Of a DNA stretch of 33,847 nucleotides, positions 15,251 through 25,352 are shown piece by piece. This DNA comes from Pseudomonadota bacterium. Lineage in GTDB: Bacteria > Pseudomonadota > Gammaproteobacteria > Burkholderiales > Thiobacillaceae. The position numbers and the translations under genes were made by a program. The stretch covers positions 1-33,847 of the forward strand of contig JAUYET010000059.1 of NCBI GenBank assembly GCA_030691265.1. The letters are read 5' to 3'. Positions within the stretch are counted from its first letter, which is position 1, and every line of letters begins with the position of its first letter. The notes below the pieces were generated by a model, which saw only the letters and a program-made list of their open reading frames with translations, searched no databases and was not told where the DNA came from.

Positions 15251-16201
15251 TCAAAGGGCCAGCGTTGCCGTCACGAAGGCCACATAAGCCGCCAGCAGGA
15301 CGAAGCCGCGCCGGCGCGAGATGGCGCCCGCACGCGGCAGAATCAACAGCACCGTCAGCACGCCGAAGCCCAGCGCCGCTGCGATCTCGCCGACCGGCGC
15401 CTGGATCGGATGCAGGGCGGCGGCGACGCCGACGATGGCCAGGCCGTTGAACAGATTGCTGCCCAGCAAGGTGCCCAGCCCGACGTCGTCGTGGCCGCGC
15501 AGGCGGGCGAGCAGCGTGGTGACCAGTTCCGGCAACGAGGTGCCGATGGCCACCACGCTGGCGCCGATCACATAGGCATGGATGCCCAGCGCCACGGCAA
15601 TGCCGGAAGCGCCCACCACGAATAGCCGTCCGGCCAGAATCAGGCAGGCCAGGCCGACCGCCGCGAACAGCCACGCGCGCACCGGCGAGCCTGTGGATTC
15701 CTCGCCCGCCGCCGCGCTCATCGCTGTGCCCTCGCGGCGATGTTGCATCGCCTGGCGAGCAGCCAGGGCCAGCCAGAACGCGAACAGCGCCAGTAGCAAC
15801 ACGCCCTCCGCCTGCGACAGCGTGCCGTCGAGCGCCAGGATCAGGGTGAGCACAGGCACGGCCAGCGCCAGCAGGAAATCGCGCTTGATTTCGCCAAACC
15901 GCGCCGACAACGACCCGAACAGCAGCGCCAGCCCGAGGATCAGACCGATGTTCACCACGTTGCTGCCCAGCGCGTCACCCAGCCCGATCTCCGGTTTGCC
16001 GGCCAGCGCCGCCAGGCTGGAGACGGTCAACTCCGGGCTGGAGGTGGCGAAGGCGGCCAGCGTGGTGGCTACCAGCAGTTTGGGCAGGCGCAACCAAGCC
16101 GCCACCCCGAGCACCCCCTTGAGAAACGCCTCGCCGCCCAGCGCGGCCAAGGGAATGGCGGCGAGCAGGGCAAGCAGGTCGCTGCCGGCAATGGCTGACA
16201 T
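15251..16201 (-). CDS. CaCA-family calcium/sodium:proton exchanger
   Basis: 316 residues starting MSAIAGSDLLALL; the ATG shares a base with the stop of the upstream small gene. Ten hydrophobic helices form two inverted halves, each with an alpha-repeat: ATTLAAFATSSPELTVS with GDALGSNVVNIGLILG in the first, and GASVVAIGTSLPELVTTL with GTLLGSNLFNGLAIVG in the second. The Glu of each SPEL/LPEL motif is the ion ligand. It resembles YrbG-type antiporters. The P-ATPase follows 16 bp later, so two Ca2+ exit routes are co-transcribed. Confidence 0.94.
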   Translation of the reverse strand: MSAIAGSDLLALLAAIPLAALGGEAFLKGVLGVAAWLRLPKLLVATTLAAFATSSPELTVSSLAALAGKPEIGLGDALGSNVVNIGLILGLALLFGSLSARFGEIKRDFLLALAVPVLTLILALDGTLSQAEGVLLLALFAFWLALAARQAMQHRREGTAMSAAAGEESTGSPVRAWLFAAVGLACLILAGRLFVVGASGIAVALGIHAYVIGASVVAIGTSLPELVTTLLARLRGHDDVGLGTLLGSNLFNGLAIVGVAAALHPIQAPVGEIAAALGFGVLTVLLILPRAGAISRRRGFVLLAAYVAFVTATLAL

Positions 16202-16401
16202 CACGTCTTGATCTCCAGAGCCGGCGGCGCGACAAGGCGGACGAGTTCCTGCACAGCAGGACTGTGCGGCGAGAGGTCGAGGGCTGCCGGCACGCACGCG
16301 TAGGGTTCGCGTACCGGGTTGAGGCGGTTGCTCATGACCACGCCGCCCAGCATGAAGCCAGGATGGAGGTTGGGCGAAGTGTCGGGGGTGATGTCGTCCA
16401 T
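16201..16401 (-). CDS. Small uncharacterised protein
   Basis: 66 residues. The start is well supported by GGAGA six bases upstream. The N-terminus MDDITPDTSPNLHPGFMLG resembles that of the small membrane protein at 31208-31426 (D-x2-PN-x-H-x-GF in both), and their translation initiation regions are also alike. The rest is proline-rich, with no membrane segment long enough to be sure of. The stop shares a base with the exchanger start (TGATG), implying coupling. I recognise no family. Confidence 0.65.
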   Translation of the reverse strand: MDDITPDTSPNLHPGFMLGGVVMSNRLNPVREPYACVPAALDLSPHSPAVQELVRLVAPPALEIKT

Positions 16402-16590
16402 TTTGATCTCCAGTTTCGGTCGATTTCGGCCTGAACATTGACTTCAGACAGGGCGTCGCACGGGGCTGACCCATTTCAGGATAGGCCGCTGCCAACTCCA
16501 AATAAATTCGAATATTCGACCCCTATTGTTCGTATTGCTCGATTCGAAACGCGAGCGCCGCGCCCGCGCATGCCGGGACAGGATCACATC

Positions 16591-16659
16591 GCCAGCAGCG
16601 TAGGTCGGGTTCCCCCTTCGGGGTCGATGACGCTTCGCTAACCCGACCTACACGCTGGC
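16591..16659. repeat. GTAGGTCGGGTT hairpin downstream of the hydrolase gene
   Basis: Inverted arms GCCAGC..GTAGGTCGGGTT and AACCCGACCTAC..GCTGGC surround a CCCCCTTCGGGG mini-hairpin. It begins six bases after the hydrolase stop (16665) on the minus strand. It is related in design, not sequence, to the GTAGGTTGGG family. It could end transcription of the hydrolase gene, but no T-run follows. Confidence 0.75.
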
Positions 16660-16664
16660 GCCCC

Positions 16665-17519
16665 TCACCGCTCGACGTGCTCGCGCAAAAACCCGGCCAG
16701 CACCTCGACCCATTCCGGGCGCATGAAGATGAAGCCGTCGTTGTGGCCACCCGCCAGTTGCAAAAAGACCTTGGGCGCCGCCGCCGCCGCGAACAACCTT
16801 TGCCCGTGGCGGAACGGGATGATCTCGTCGTCCGGACTGTGCGCGACCAGTACCGGGCTGCGGGTTTGCGCCAGCGCTGCGGCGGTGTCGTAACGCAGGC
16901 GCGCCAGCCAGCGCGCCGGCAGCCAGGGATAGAGATCGGCGGCGAGATCGGGCACCGAGGTGAACACCGAGGACAGCACCAGCGCGCCCGGCTGATCCTG
17001 CGGACCCCGCCCTTGCGACCCCAGTTCCGCCGCCAGCCGGGCCGCCACCGCACCGCCGAGGGATTCGCCGAACAGGACGATGCGCGCGGGCGCGATGCCG
17101 CGCTGCCGGGTGAGGTAATCCCAGGCGCTCAGGGCATCCTGATGCAGGCCCGCCTCGGAAGGTTTGCCGCTGCTGCGCCCGTAACCACGATAGTCGAAGA
17201 TCAGCACGCCATAGCCCAGGCGATGGAACATGGCGATGCTGTCCATGCGCTGGGAAATGTTGCCGGCGTTGCCGTGCAGGATGAGCACAACGCCATGTGC
17301 TTGCGGCGCCGGCACGAACCAGGCGTCCAGCCGTTCGCCGTCGGCTGTATCCAGGGTCAGTGCTTGGTAATCCATGCCGTGCTCGCGCGGCGTGGCATGA
17401 ATCTCGCGGCCGATCTGCGGGTAATAGGCCAGCTTGTCCTGAAACAGGAACAGCAGCGCGGCAAAGCCGCCATAGGCCAGGAGCAGGGTGGTCAACAGAC
17501 TGGTCAGCATGTTGCGCAT
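16665..17519 (-). CDS. Membrane-anchored alpha/beta hydrolase (BEM46-like)
   Basis: About 284 residues from MRNMLTSLLTT (an ATG at 17510 is equally possible). An N-terminal transmembrane anchor (residues 4-26) is followed by an alpha/beta-hydrolase: LILHGNAGN (oxyanion hole), FDYRGYGRSSG, GESLGG with nucleophile Ser153, SPDDEIIP (Asp) and GGHNDGF (His). The pattern is that of BEM46/Wis2-type serine hydrolases that act at membranes; substrate unknown. It lies between two palindromic repeats, downstream of the frameshifted mrpE. Confidence 0.88.
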   Translation of the reverse strand: MRNMLTSLLTTLLLAYGGFAALLFLFQDKLAYYPQIGREIHATPREHGMDYQALTLDTADGERLDAWFVPAPQAHGVVLILHGNAGNISQRMDSIAMFHRLGYGVLIFDYRGYGRSSGKPSEAGLHQDALSAWDYLTRQRGIAPARIVLFGESLGGAVAARLAAELGSQGRGPQDQPGALVLSSVFTSVPDLAADLYPWLPARWLARLRYDTAAALAQTRSPVLVAHSPDDEIIPFRHGQRLFAAAAAPKVFLQLAGGHNDGFIFMRPEWVEVLAGFLREHVER

Positions 17520-17546
17520 CCCTTTCTCATCCCGTTGCAAGTAGTC

Positions 17547-17619
17547 GTAGGTTGGGCAAAGCGCAGCGTGCCCAACATGGCGACGGGTTGTTGGGCACGC
17601 TGCGCTTTGCCCAACCTAC
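17547..17619. repeat. GTAGGTTGGGCAAAGCG palindromic repeat, copy 4
   Basis: 73 bp, from GTAGGTTGGGCAAAGCGCAG to its complement ending CCCAACCTAC. Its right end supplies the TAG stop codon of the mrpE reading frame. Confidence 0.92.
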
Positions 17620-18126
17620 GCCGCCAGCCGCAGGCCGAACATCCGCGCCACATGTTGCTCGGCGGCGCGCACCTCGGCGGCGATGGGGCGGCGCGTATCC
17701 AGCACATGCAGGCGCAGATGCGCCCCCTCCAGGCCCACGCTCAGGGTGCCGGGCAAGCAGGTTCAGGGTATTCGCCAGCACCACCCGCCCGGCGCCATCC
17801 GGCAGGCGGAGCGTGATTTCCAGCACGCCGGGGCGCAGATCGAAGCGGGGGCTCAGCGCCATGCCGGCGACCTGGACGCCGCCGCGCACGGATTGCGCCA
17901 GGAAAAACGCGAGATACCCCGCCAGACCGCGCAAGGACAGCCGCTTGCCGGTCGGTGGCAACAAAATCAGGCTGGCGGCCAGTGCCAGAGCCACGCTCAC
18001 CGCGCCCACTCTCCAACTGTCGGCGCGGCCCAGCGTCAGCACCCACCACAGGGCGCTGAACCACGCACCGCGCCAGAGCAGGGCGTGCGCGAAGTGCGTC
18101 GGAGCGATGAGCTTTCGCGCGCGCAA
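17616..18126 (-). pseudogene. mrpE: MrpE/MnhE-like Na+/H+ antiporter subunit, frameshifted
   Basis: The frame opened by TTG at 18126 reads LIAPTHFAHALLW, RGAWFSALWW and then membrane segments with LAGYLAFFLAQSVRGG, FDLRPGVLEI and VVLANTLNLL, which is the MrpE pattern. After NLL one extra base (near 17747) shifts the frame; reading the next frame restores PGTLSVGLEG, LRLHVLDTRRP and RMFGLRLAA, then TAG. The expected C-terminal GTLSV motif is therefore there but out of frame. MrpE is a subunit of a multi-protein Na+/H+ antiporter; the F and G genes that normally follow are absent. Either a dead gene or a single-base sequencing error. Confidence 0.78.
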
Positions 18127-18128
18127 GT

Positions 18129-18938
18129 TCAGGCCGCCGTATCGGGTTCGTCCAGCCGCGCCAGAATCCAGCGGCGGGCGGCATCGCGCAGCCGCAATGC
18201 GGCTTGCCAGTCTTCCCCTTGCGCCGTTAGCGGTGTGCCGATCCGCACTTGCAGTGTGCTGTAGCACGGCCAAAAGCTTTCACCGCGCAGCAGGGCGCGG
18301 GTGCCGAGCAGGGCGACCGGCGCCACCGGCGCGCCGGCGCGGGCGGCGGCGACGAACGCCCCCATCCGGAACGGCAGCAGTCCCGGCTGGCTCTGGAAGG
18401 TGCCTTCGGGAAAGAAGATCAGTGCATCGCCGGTGCGCGCGCGCGCCTCCAGGCCGCGCGTGTCTTCCGCGCCGCGCGCGCTGTCGAAGCGTTCGACGAA
18501 GGCGGCATCGAGCCGGCGCAGCGGAATGCCGGCGAAGGGTTTCTGCAACAACTCCTGCTTGGCCACATAGGCGAAGCGGGGCGGCAGCACGGCGGTGAGG
18601 ATCAGCGCATCCAGATAGCTGGCGTGATTGGCCACCAGGATCAGCGGAGTCGTTGGCGGCTCTGCCGCCTTACGAATCCGGCGTGCCAAGAACTGGTGCA
18701 GCGGAGTCGTTGGCGGCTCTGCCGCCTTACGAATCCGGCGTGCCAAGAACTGGTGCAGCGGAGTCGTTGTCGCTTTAGCGACATTACGAATCCGGCGTAC
18801 CCCTTGCGGGTGCAGCGGCCCGGCGCCGGCGAGGTGGTGCAAGCCTTCCACGCGCGGCCACAGGCCGGTGAGCCGCAAGGCCAGGCGCGCGCCCGCGCGG
18901 GCGATGCGGCGGCGCAGCGCGAGCGACGGGGCCAGCAC
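18129..18938 (-). CDS. PlsC-like lysophospholipid acyltransferase with three in-frame repeat units
   Basis: 269 residues from a GTG two codons after the ligase stop. The acyltransferase motifs are NHASYLD (H-x4-D), FVERFDSARG (second block) and FFPEGTFQSQ (E-G-T substrate site). Just before the H-x4-D motif, 57 residues are a tandem of three 19-residue units (LHQFLARRIRKAAEPPTTP and relatives) encoded by repeats; joining the sequence around them gives a normal VEGLHHLAGAGP-LILVANHAS. In the same frame upstream of the GTG lies a hydrophobic stretch (FWSLWAWTVFASAVSVFW), so the protein was probably the C-terminal part of a ligase-acyltransferase fusion. It likely acylates lysophospholipid at the inner membrane. 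Confidence 0.85.
   Translation of the reverse strand: MLAPSLALRRRIARAGARLALRLTGLWPRVEGLHHLAGAGPLHPQGVRRIRNVAKATTTPLHQFLARRIRKAAEPPTTPLHQFLARRIRKAAEPPTTPLILVANHASYLDALILTAVLPPRFAYVAKQELLQKPFAGIPLRRLDAAFVERFDSARGAEDTRGLEARARTGDALIFFPEGTFQSQPGLLPFRMGAFVAAARAGAPVAPVALLGTRALLRGESFWPCYSTLQVRIGTPLTAQGEDWQAALRLRDAARRWILARLDEPDTAA
18644..18814. repeat. Three 57-bp tandem units in the acyltransferase gene
   Basis: Units start at 18644, 18701 and 18758. The first two are identical; the third diverges, yet keeps both of its mini-hairpins by matched changes. Hairpin 1 is GGCGGC-TCT-GCCGCC in units 1 and 2 and TGTCGC-TTTA-GCGACA in unit 3. Hairpin 2 is CCA-agaac-TGG in units 1 and 2 and CCC-cttgc-GGG in unit 3. 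Confidence 0.93.
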
Positions 18939-18940
18939 GA

Positions 18941-21127
<2,187 letters not shown>

Positions 21128-21132
21128 GCGCG

Positions 21133-22461
21133 CTATCGTAATCCTGGGATCCGATCCAGGCGTTCGGCGCGCAAAGCGGCGCGGCGGCCGCGTCCGGCGC
21201 GCACGCCGGCAAGCAGGATCAGCCCGATGATGAAATAAGCGCCGGTCAGCAGCAGCGCGCGGCGGTGGTCGCCGCCGCTGAACCAGGTGGTGAGGCCGTA
21301 GGTGAGCGGCCCGGCGATGGCGGCGAGCTTCACCGACAATCCCCAGAAGCCGTAGAACTCCGCCAGTCGGGCAGGCGGCGCCAGCACCCCCACCAGCGCG
21401 CGGCCGGCGGATTGCGCCGCGCCCAGGCAGAAACCGGCCAGGTTCGCCGCCGCCCAGAACAAGGCCGGCCCTTCTGGCAACCCCGGCGCCGCCCAGGCCA
21501 GGAGGATAGTCACGATCCAGCCGAGCAAAATCAGCGCGATGGTGCGGACATGGCCGATGCGGTCCTGCACATGGCCGAACAGGAAGGCGCCGATAGCCGC
21601 CGTGAGGTTGACGACGAAAATCAGCAGCAAGGCCTGCCAGGTGGTGAAGCCCATCGCCTGAGTGGCATAGACGGCGGCCAGGGTGATGACGGTCTGGATG
21701 CCGGCCTGATAAAACACGCTGCACAGCAGGAAACGGCGCAGATCGGGGAATAAACGCAAATGCAGATGCAAGCGGTTTAGGGTCAACCGCGGCCGCGCCC
21801 GTGCCGGCCCCGCGCCTTCGGCCGCGCGCGGCGCGGCGCGCTCGCGCAGCAACAGGAAGGTCGGCAGGCTGGCCAGCGCGAAGATGGCGGCGGTGATCAG
21901 CATGGTCACCGGCACGTATTGCGCGGCGGTCTGGCCCTGTGCCTCGGCCCAGGTGACATAGAGCAGACACAGGCCCAGCGTAGTCAGTCCGCCCAGATAA
22001 CCGAGACTCCAGCCCCAGCCGGACACCCGGCCCAGGGCGCGGGACTGGGCTATTTCCGGCAGAAACGCCGCGATCAGGTTCTCGCCGCTGCCGTAAAAGA
22101 AGTTGGCGGCGATCACGCAGACGACGGCGAACCACAGCGTTTCCGTCTGCGCGAAATAAAGCAGGCCGGTGAACAGCACGCAGCCCGCAGTGGTGATTGC
22201 GAGCAGTTTTTTCTTCGCCGCGCGACGGTCGGCCCAGGCGCCGATCAGCGGCGCGGTCAATACGATCAGCGCATAGGACACCGCCAGCGCGGCGGTCCAG
22301 GCGAAGGTGGCCCAGGCCGCATTGCCCGCCACCACGGCGACGAAATAGGCGTTGAACAGCGCGGTGATGACCACGGTGGTAAAGCCGGAATTGGCGAAGT
22401 CGAACATCGCCCAGCCCCACAGTTCGCGGGGGCGGACATCGGCGCGCAGAACCGGCTTCAC
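21133..22461 (-). CDS. MFS transporter, UMF1/Atg22-like
   Basis: 442 residues beginning at GTG (22461), which overlaps the upstream stop as GTGA. About 12 helices. The start RELWGWAMFDFANSGFTTVV and GSGENLIAAFLPEIA are typical of the UMF1 family of the major facilitator superfamily. Loop 2-3 GAWADRRAAKKK is the MFS signature. In a locus with an acyl-AMP ligase and PlsC, a lipid or lysolipid flippase role analogous to LplT is attractive but unproven. No frameshift. Confidence 0.88.
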   Translation of the reverse strand: MKPVLRADVRPRELWGWAMFDFANSGFTTVVITALFNAYFVAVVAGNAAWATFAWTAALAVSYALIVLTAPLIGAWADRRAAKKKLLAITTAGCVLFTGLLYFAQTETLWFAVVCVIAANFFYGSGENLIAAFLPEIAQSRALGRVSGWGWSLGYLGGLTTLGLCLLYVTWAEAQGQTAAQYVPVTMLITAAIFALASLPTFLLLRERAAPRAAEGAGPARARPRLTLNRLHLHLRLFPDLRRFLLCSVFYQAGIQTVITLAAVYATQAMGFTTWQALLLIFVVNLTAAIGAFLFGHVQDRIGHVRTIALILLGWIVTILLAWAAPGLPEGPALFWAAANLAGFCLGAAQSAGRALVGVLAPPARLAEFYGFWGLSVKLAAIAGPLTYGLTTWFSGGDHRRALLLTGAYFIIGLILLAGVRAGRGRRAALRAERLDRIPGLR

Positions 22462-23291
22462 GGAGTTTGCCCACCGCCGGGGCGCCCCAAGGCGGGCATA
22501 GCGCCCCCTCGGGGGGCGGCGGAGCGTGGGGGTTGCCGCCGGCGCAGATGCCGCGCGACCACAAACACAGCCAGCGCGGCGACGACGTGCTTCAGGGTGT
22601 GGCCGCTGACCAGGCCGCCGGTCAGGCCGAAAACCGCGTGATCGCTCAGGTCGAACAGCAGGGCGAGCAGATACAGCCCGATGACGATCAGGATGTCGCG
22701 CCCGCCGCTGTAGCGCGGCGGATACAGCCAGAGCAGCAGCGGAATCAGCAGCATCGGGTAGGCCTGCATCAGCAGGTAGGGGCGCAAGTCGCCGGCGCCG
22801 CGCGCCTCGCTCCAGCCCCAGTAAAAGACGCTGGAGAGGCCGGCGATCAGCAGCAGCGGCAGCAGGATGAGTCCGGCTTTGAGGCCGACGCGCTCGCACA
22901 GAATCGCGCCCAGCCAGGCCATGAACGCCAGCGCGATCGCCGCCCTGTCCCACAGCAGGCTGGCGTTGTCGGGGGCGAGGTGGTAATAGCCGGAGCCAAA
23001 ACCGATCAGGATGGCGGCGAAAAAGAACAGCGCATAAGGCCACGCCTCGCGCGCCTCGACAAACGCGCGCCGCCCGGCCGGGCTGTACAGGAAGCGCAGG
23101 CCGATCAGTCCGGCCAGCACGAACAGGGCGTTGGAGGCGGTATCCAGGCAATTGGGTAGGCCGAAACAGGCGCGTTGATCGGCGAAATCGTGATACTGCG
23201 GCGGTTGCGCGATGGGCGGCAGCGCGAGCGCGGCCAGGATCAGCCCCAGGCCCGGCAGCAGCAGGATGAGCCACTTGACGCCCGGCTTCAT
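22458..23291 (-). CDS. Ceramidase-like CREST-family membrane protein
   Basis: 277 residues, seven hydrophobic helices. The start MKPGVKWLILLL is fixed by an ATGA overlap with the lipoprotein gene upstream. Characteristic pieces are YHDFADQRACFGLPNCLDT (N-terminal family block), GFGSGYYHLAPDNASLLWDR (Ser, His and Asp of the first CREST metal motif) and DHAVFGLTGGLVSGHTLKH (two His near the end). These give the putative zinc site of alkaline ceramidase-type hydrolases. The substrate is a lipid amide or ester by family. The last 25 residues (PRSAAPRGGAMPALGRPGGG) are encoded by a palindromic repeat, so the original C-terminus was replaced. Confidence 0.85.
   Translation of the reverse strand: MKPGVKWLILLLPGLGLILAALALPPIAQPPQYHDFADQRACFGLPNCLDTASNALFVLAGLIGLRFLYSPAGRRAFVEAREAWPYALFFFAAILIGFGSGYYHLAPDNASLLWDRAAIALAFMAWLGAILCERVGLKAGLILLPLLLIAGLSSVFYWGWSEARGAGDLRPYLLMQAYPMLLIPLLLWLYPPRYSGGRDILIVIGLYLLALLFDLSDHAVFGLTGGLVSGHTLKHVVAALAVFVVARHLRRRQPPRSAAPRGGAMPALGRPGGGQTP
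22485..22537. repeat. CGCCCCAAGGCGGG / CCCCCTCGGGGGG repeat at the 3' end of the ceramidase gene
   Basis: Shares GGGCGCCCCAAGGCGGG and GCGCCCCCTCGGGGGGC, plus GAGCGTGGGGG, with a second copy at 31983-32050. It forms the in-frame 3' end of the ceramidase-like gene. Confidence 0.85.
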
Positions 23292-24454
23292 GTCGCCTCC
23301 CGCTCCGCCAGCAGCAGGTCGATCGCCCGCCACAAGCGCCACAGGTCGGGCAGGTCTTCGCGCCAGAAGCGCCAGGAAAACAGGCTGGAAAAACTCAGAT
23401 CGACATGGCCCAGGACGCGATGGATGAGGAACACCTCGGCCTGCCCATCAGGGACCGCGGCGGCCAGCGCCAGGCTCTCCGGCCAGGGAATGAGGTTGTC
23501 GTTGCGGCCATGCACCAGCAACAGCCGCCCCTTCAGCGGGGTCAGGTCGTGGCGCGCGAGGTTCATGCGGTCGATATCCGCGCGCATGGCCGCGGGCAAG
23601 CCGGCGAACAGCTCGGGGAAGCGCGCCGGGTCGGGGTTGACCGCCAACGCATAGACCGCCTTCCCTGCCGCGCTCAAACCCGCGGCCAGCGGTGTCAGGT
23701 CGGCGTGCGGATCGCGGCCGCGCAGTTCCACCATGCGCTCGAACACATCGCGATCCGTCGCCGCGTGTGTCAGGTAATCCAGGCTGGCATAGACCAGCAC
23801 CATCCTGCCGGTGTCGTCCGGGGTGATCTGCCGCCATTTCCCCTCATGTTCAAACCAGCCGGAGGTGAAGTAGCGCATCGCGCGCGGCAAGTCGTGGTAG
23901 CCGCCCAAACCCACGACGAAGCGCACCCGCGCGCGGATGTCGTCTTCCAGCGCGGCGAGCAGCGCCGGGCCGACCGCGTAACTGAAAGCGAACATGCCGG
24001 CGCGGCCATTGGGGCTGAGTTCGGGGCGGCTGACCAGATAGCGGAAGGCAGCGGCGATCTCCTGGGCGTCCGACGGGCGCACGCGCAGCTGGCGGAAGCC
24101 CGGCATTTCCGGCGCCAGCACCGCGAAGCCGGCGCGCGCCAGGGTGGTGGCGAAGGCGATGAAGCGCGGGTCGTCCGAGGCCAGCGGCACCGCGCCGGGC
24201 ACAGCGACGAGGGCGGCGCGCGGACAGTCCGCGCCGCACTTTTCCAGCGGGCCGGGCAGGTACAGATCGGCGCGGTGCGCGCGTCCCGCCACCGTGTAGG
24301 AAACGGACTGCCGCAGCGGCGCGGGCGTGGTCTGCTTGAGTCGGGAAGGGCCTTGCATGGCCGCGACATCCTGCAACACCAGCACGGCTTCGTAGTGTCG
24401 CGTCGGCGCGCAGCCCGCCAGCAGCAGTAGCAGGGAGAGCAGCAAGGCTTTCAT
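23288..24454 (-). CDS. Alpha/beta-hydrolase lipoprotein
   Basis: 388 residues from MKALLLSLLLLLAGC; GAGG eight bases upstream supports this ATG. The lipobox LAGC gives a lipid-anchored Cys15, so it is a membrane-bound periplasmic protein. The hydrolase core has VAVPGAVPLASDD, a nucleophile elbow AFSYAVG (A-F-S-Y-A rather than G-x-S-x-G), HGRNDNLIP (Asp) and LGHVDLSF (His). Substrate unknown; its place in front of the ceramidase-like and ligase genes suggests lipids. It heads the operon that continues to the acyltransferase. Confidence 0.85.
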   Translation of the reverse strand: MKALLLSLLLLLAGCAPTRHYEAVLVLQDVAAMQGPSRLKQTTPAPLRQSVSYTVAGRAHRADLYLPGPLEKCGADCPRAALVAVPGAVPLASDDPRFIAFATTLARAGFAVLAPEMPGFRQLRVRPSDAQEIAAAFRYLVSRPELSPNGRAGMFAFSYAVGPALLAALEDDIRARVRFVVGLGGYHDLPRAMRYFTSGWFEHEGKWRQITPDDTGRMVLVYASLDYLTHAATDRDVFERMVELRGRDPHADLTPLAAGLSAAGKAVYALAVNPDPARFPELFAGLPAAMRADIDRMNLARHDLTPLKGRLLLVHGRNDNLIPWPESLALAAAVPDGQAEVFLIHRVLGHVDLSFSSLFSWRFWREDLPDLWRLWRAIDLLLAEREAT

Positions 24455-24507
24455 GCTGGATTCCTCGTTTGCATGTGCGCTATGGGGGCGGCGCACACTT
24501 TCACGTT

Positions 24508-24557
24508 AACGGGCATGACTTTGAGAGGCGCCCCTGAGCATGAAAGTCATGCCCGTT
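24508..24557. repeat. 15-bp inverted repeat between two genes
   Basis: AACGGGCATGACTTT (24508-24522) is complementary to 24543-24557, forming a long hairpin. It lies downstream of the outer-membrane gene on the minus strand, but without a T-run, so a terminator function is uncertain. Confidence 0.75.
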
Positions 24558-24559
24558 TT

Positions 24560-24599
24560 CCCTCTCCCTCAGCCCCTCTCCCGCAAGCGGGCGAGGGGC
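24560..24599. repeat. CCCTCTCCCGC repeat, intergenic copy
   Basis: A hairpin CCCCTCTCCCGC-AA-GCGGGCGAGGGG with the preceding CCCTCTCCCTCAG segment. Same family as 14023-14128 and 27664-27703. It is a half element here. Confidence 0.8.
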
Positions 24600-24679
24600 G
24601 CGTCAAGAGCCGCTCCGCGTCTTTCATGTTAAGCGGCCTCGCCCCGTTGCGTAAGACCGCCGGGAGGTTTCCGGCGGGA

Positions 24680-25252
24680 TCAGAAGGCTTTCCTGAAGCC
24701 GAGCGCCAGGGTATCCAGGCCGCCTTGATCACCCGTCAGGCCAAAGCCGGTGGAACGATGATGCAGGCGCAACGAGGCCGACCAGTCCTCACCGGGCGGC
24801 CCCAGCGTCAGCTCCATGAACCAGTGGATCAGCCAGGGCTGGCTATCGCCGCGGGTTTCCACTTCCAGCGGCGGGGTGGTGCTGGACCAGGACGGCCCCG
24901 CGCCGAAGGCGGCCGTGGTGGCCACGGTCTGGTTCCAGGGAAAACGATGCCAGCGCGCCACCAGCGGCGCGTTCAATTCCCAGTGGGTCTGCTGGCCGAC
25001 ATGCTTCACCACTTGTCCTTCCATCTCCAGGCTCAGATCGCCGTTCCAATAGCGCGCCAGCGGTTTCGACAGCGCCCCCGCGATCAGGCCGGAGGCGGCG
25101 AAGTCGAGGGAACTGGGCGAACTGAAGAAATCCTCCCAGTGGTTGCGCGTGCTCTGGCCGGCGAAGACGGTGAGCGCGACACCCTCCGACGCCAGGGCCT
25201 GTGCGCCGAGCAGCAGCATGGCGAGGGCGGTCGATACGATTTTCTGTCCCAT
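24680..25252 (-). CDS. Outer-membrane beta-barrel, PagL-like acyloxyacyl hydrolase
   Basis: 190 residues with a Sec signal peptide (to about residue 22, ending QALASEG). AGGAG six bases before the ATG. Alternating beta-strand character and a final Phe (LALGFRKAF) are typical of outer-membrane barrels. SLRLHHRSTGFGL contains the H-x-S pattern of PagL lipid A 3-O-deacylases, in the expected C-terminal third. The fold assignment is good, the enzyme role moderate. If correct, it would trim an acyl chain from lipid A. Confidence 0.7.
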   Translation of the reverse strand: MGQKIVSTALAMLLLGAQALASEGVALTVFAGQSTRNHWEDFFSSPSSLDFAASGLIAGALSKPLARYWNGDLSLEMEGQVVKHVGQQTHWELNAPLVARWHRFPWNQTVATTAAFGAGPSWSSTTPPLEVETRGDSQPWLIHWFMELTLGPPGEDWSASLRLHHRSTGFGLTGDQGGLDTLALGFRKAF

Positions 25253-25352
25253 ACAGGTCTCCTGATTGTGATGACAGCCCTATTCAGCAAGGTCGCCCGG
25301 CCGGTCACAGGTGGCGCGGGCGGTGAGGGCATACATGTAAAGCTCCCCGTGG

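Noticed and set aside
18644-18814. CRISPR-like array of 57-bp units
   Set aside because: The units are contiguous without spacers and lie in a coding frame of an acyltransferase.
24508-24557. Rho-independent terminator
   Set aside because: The stem is long but no T-run follows on either strand; kept only as an inverted repeat.
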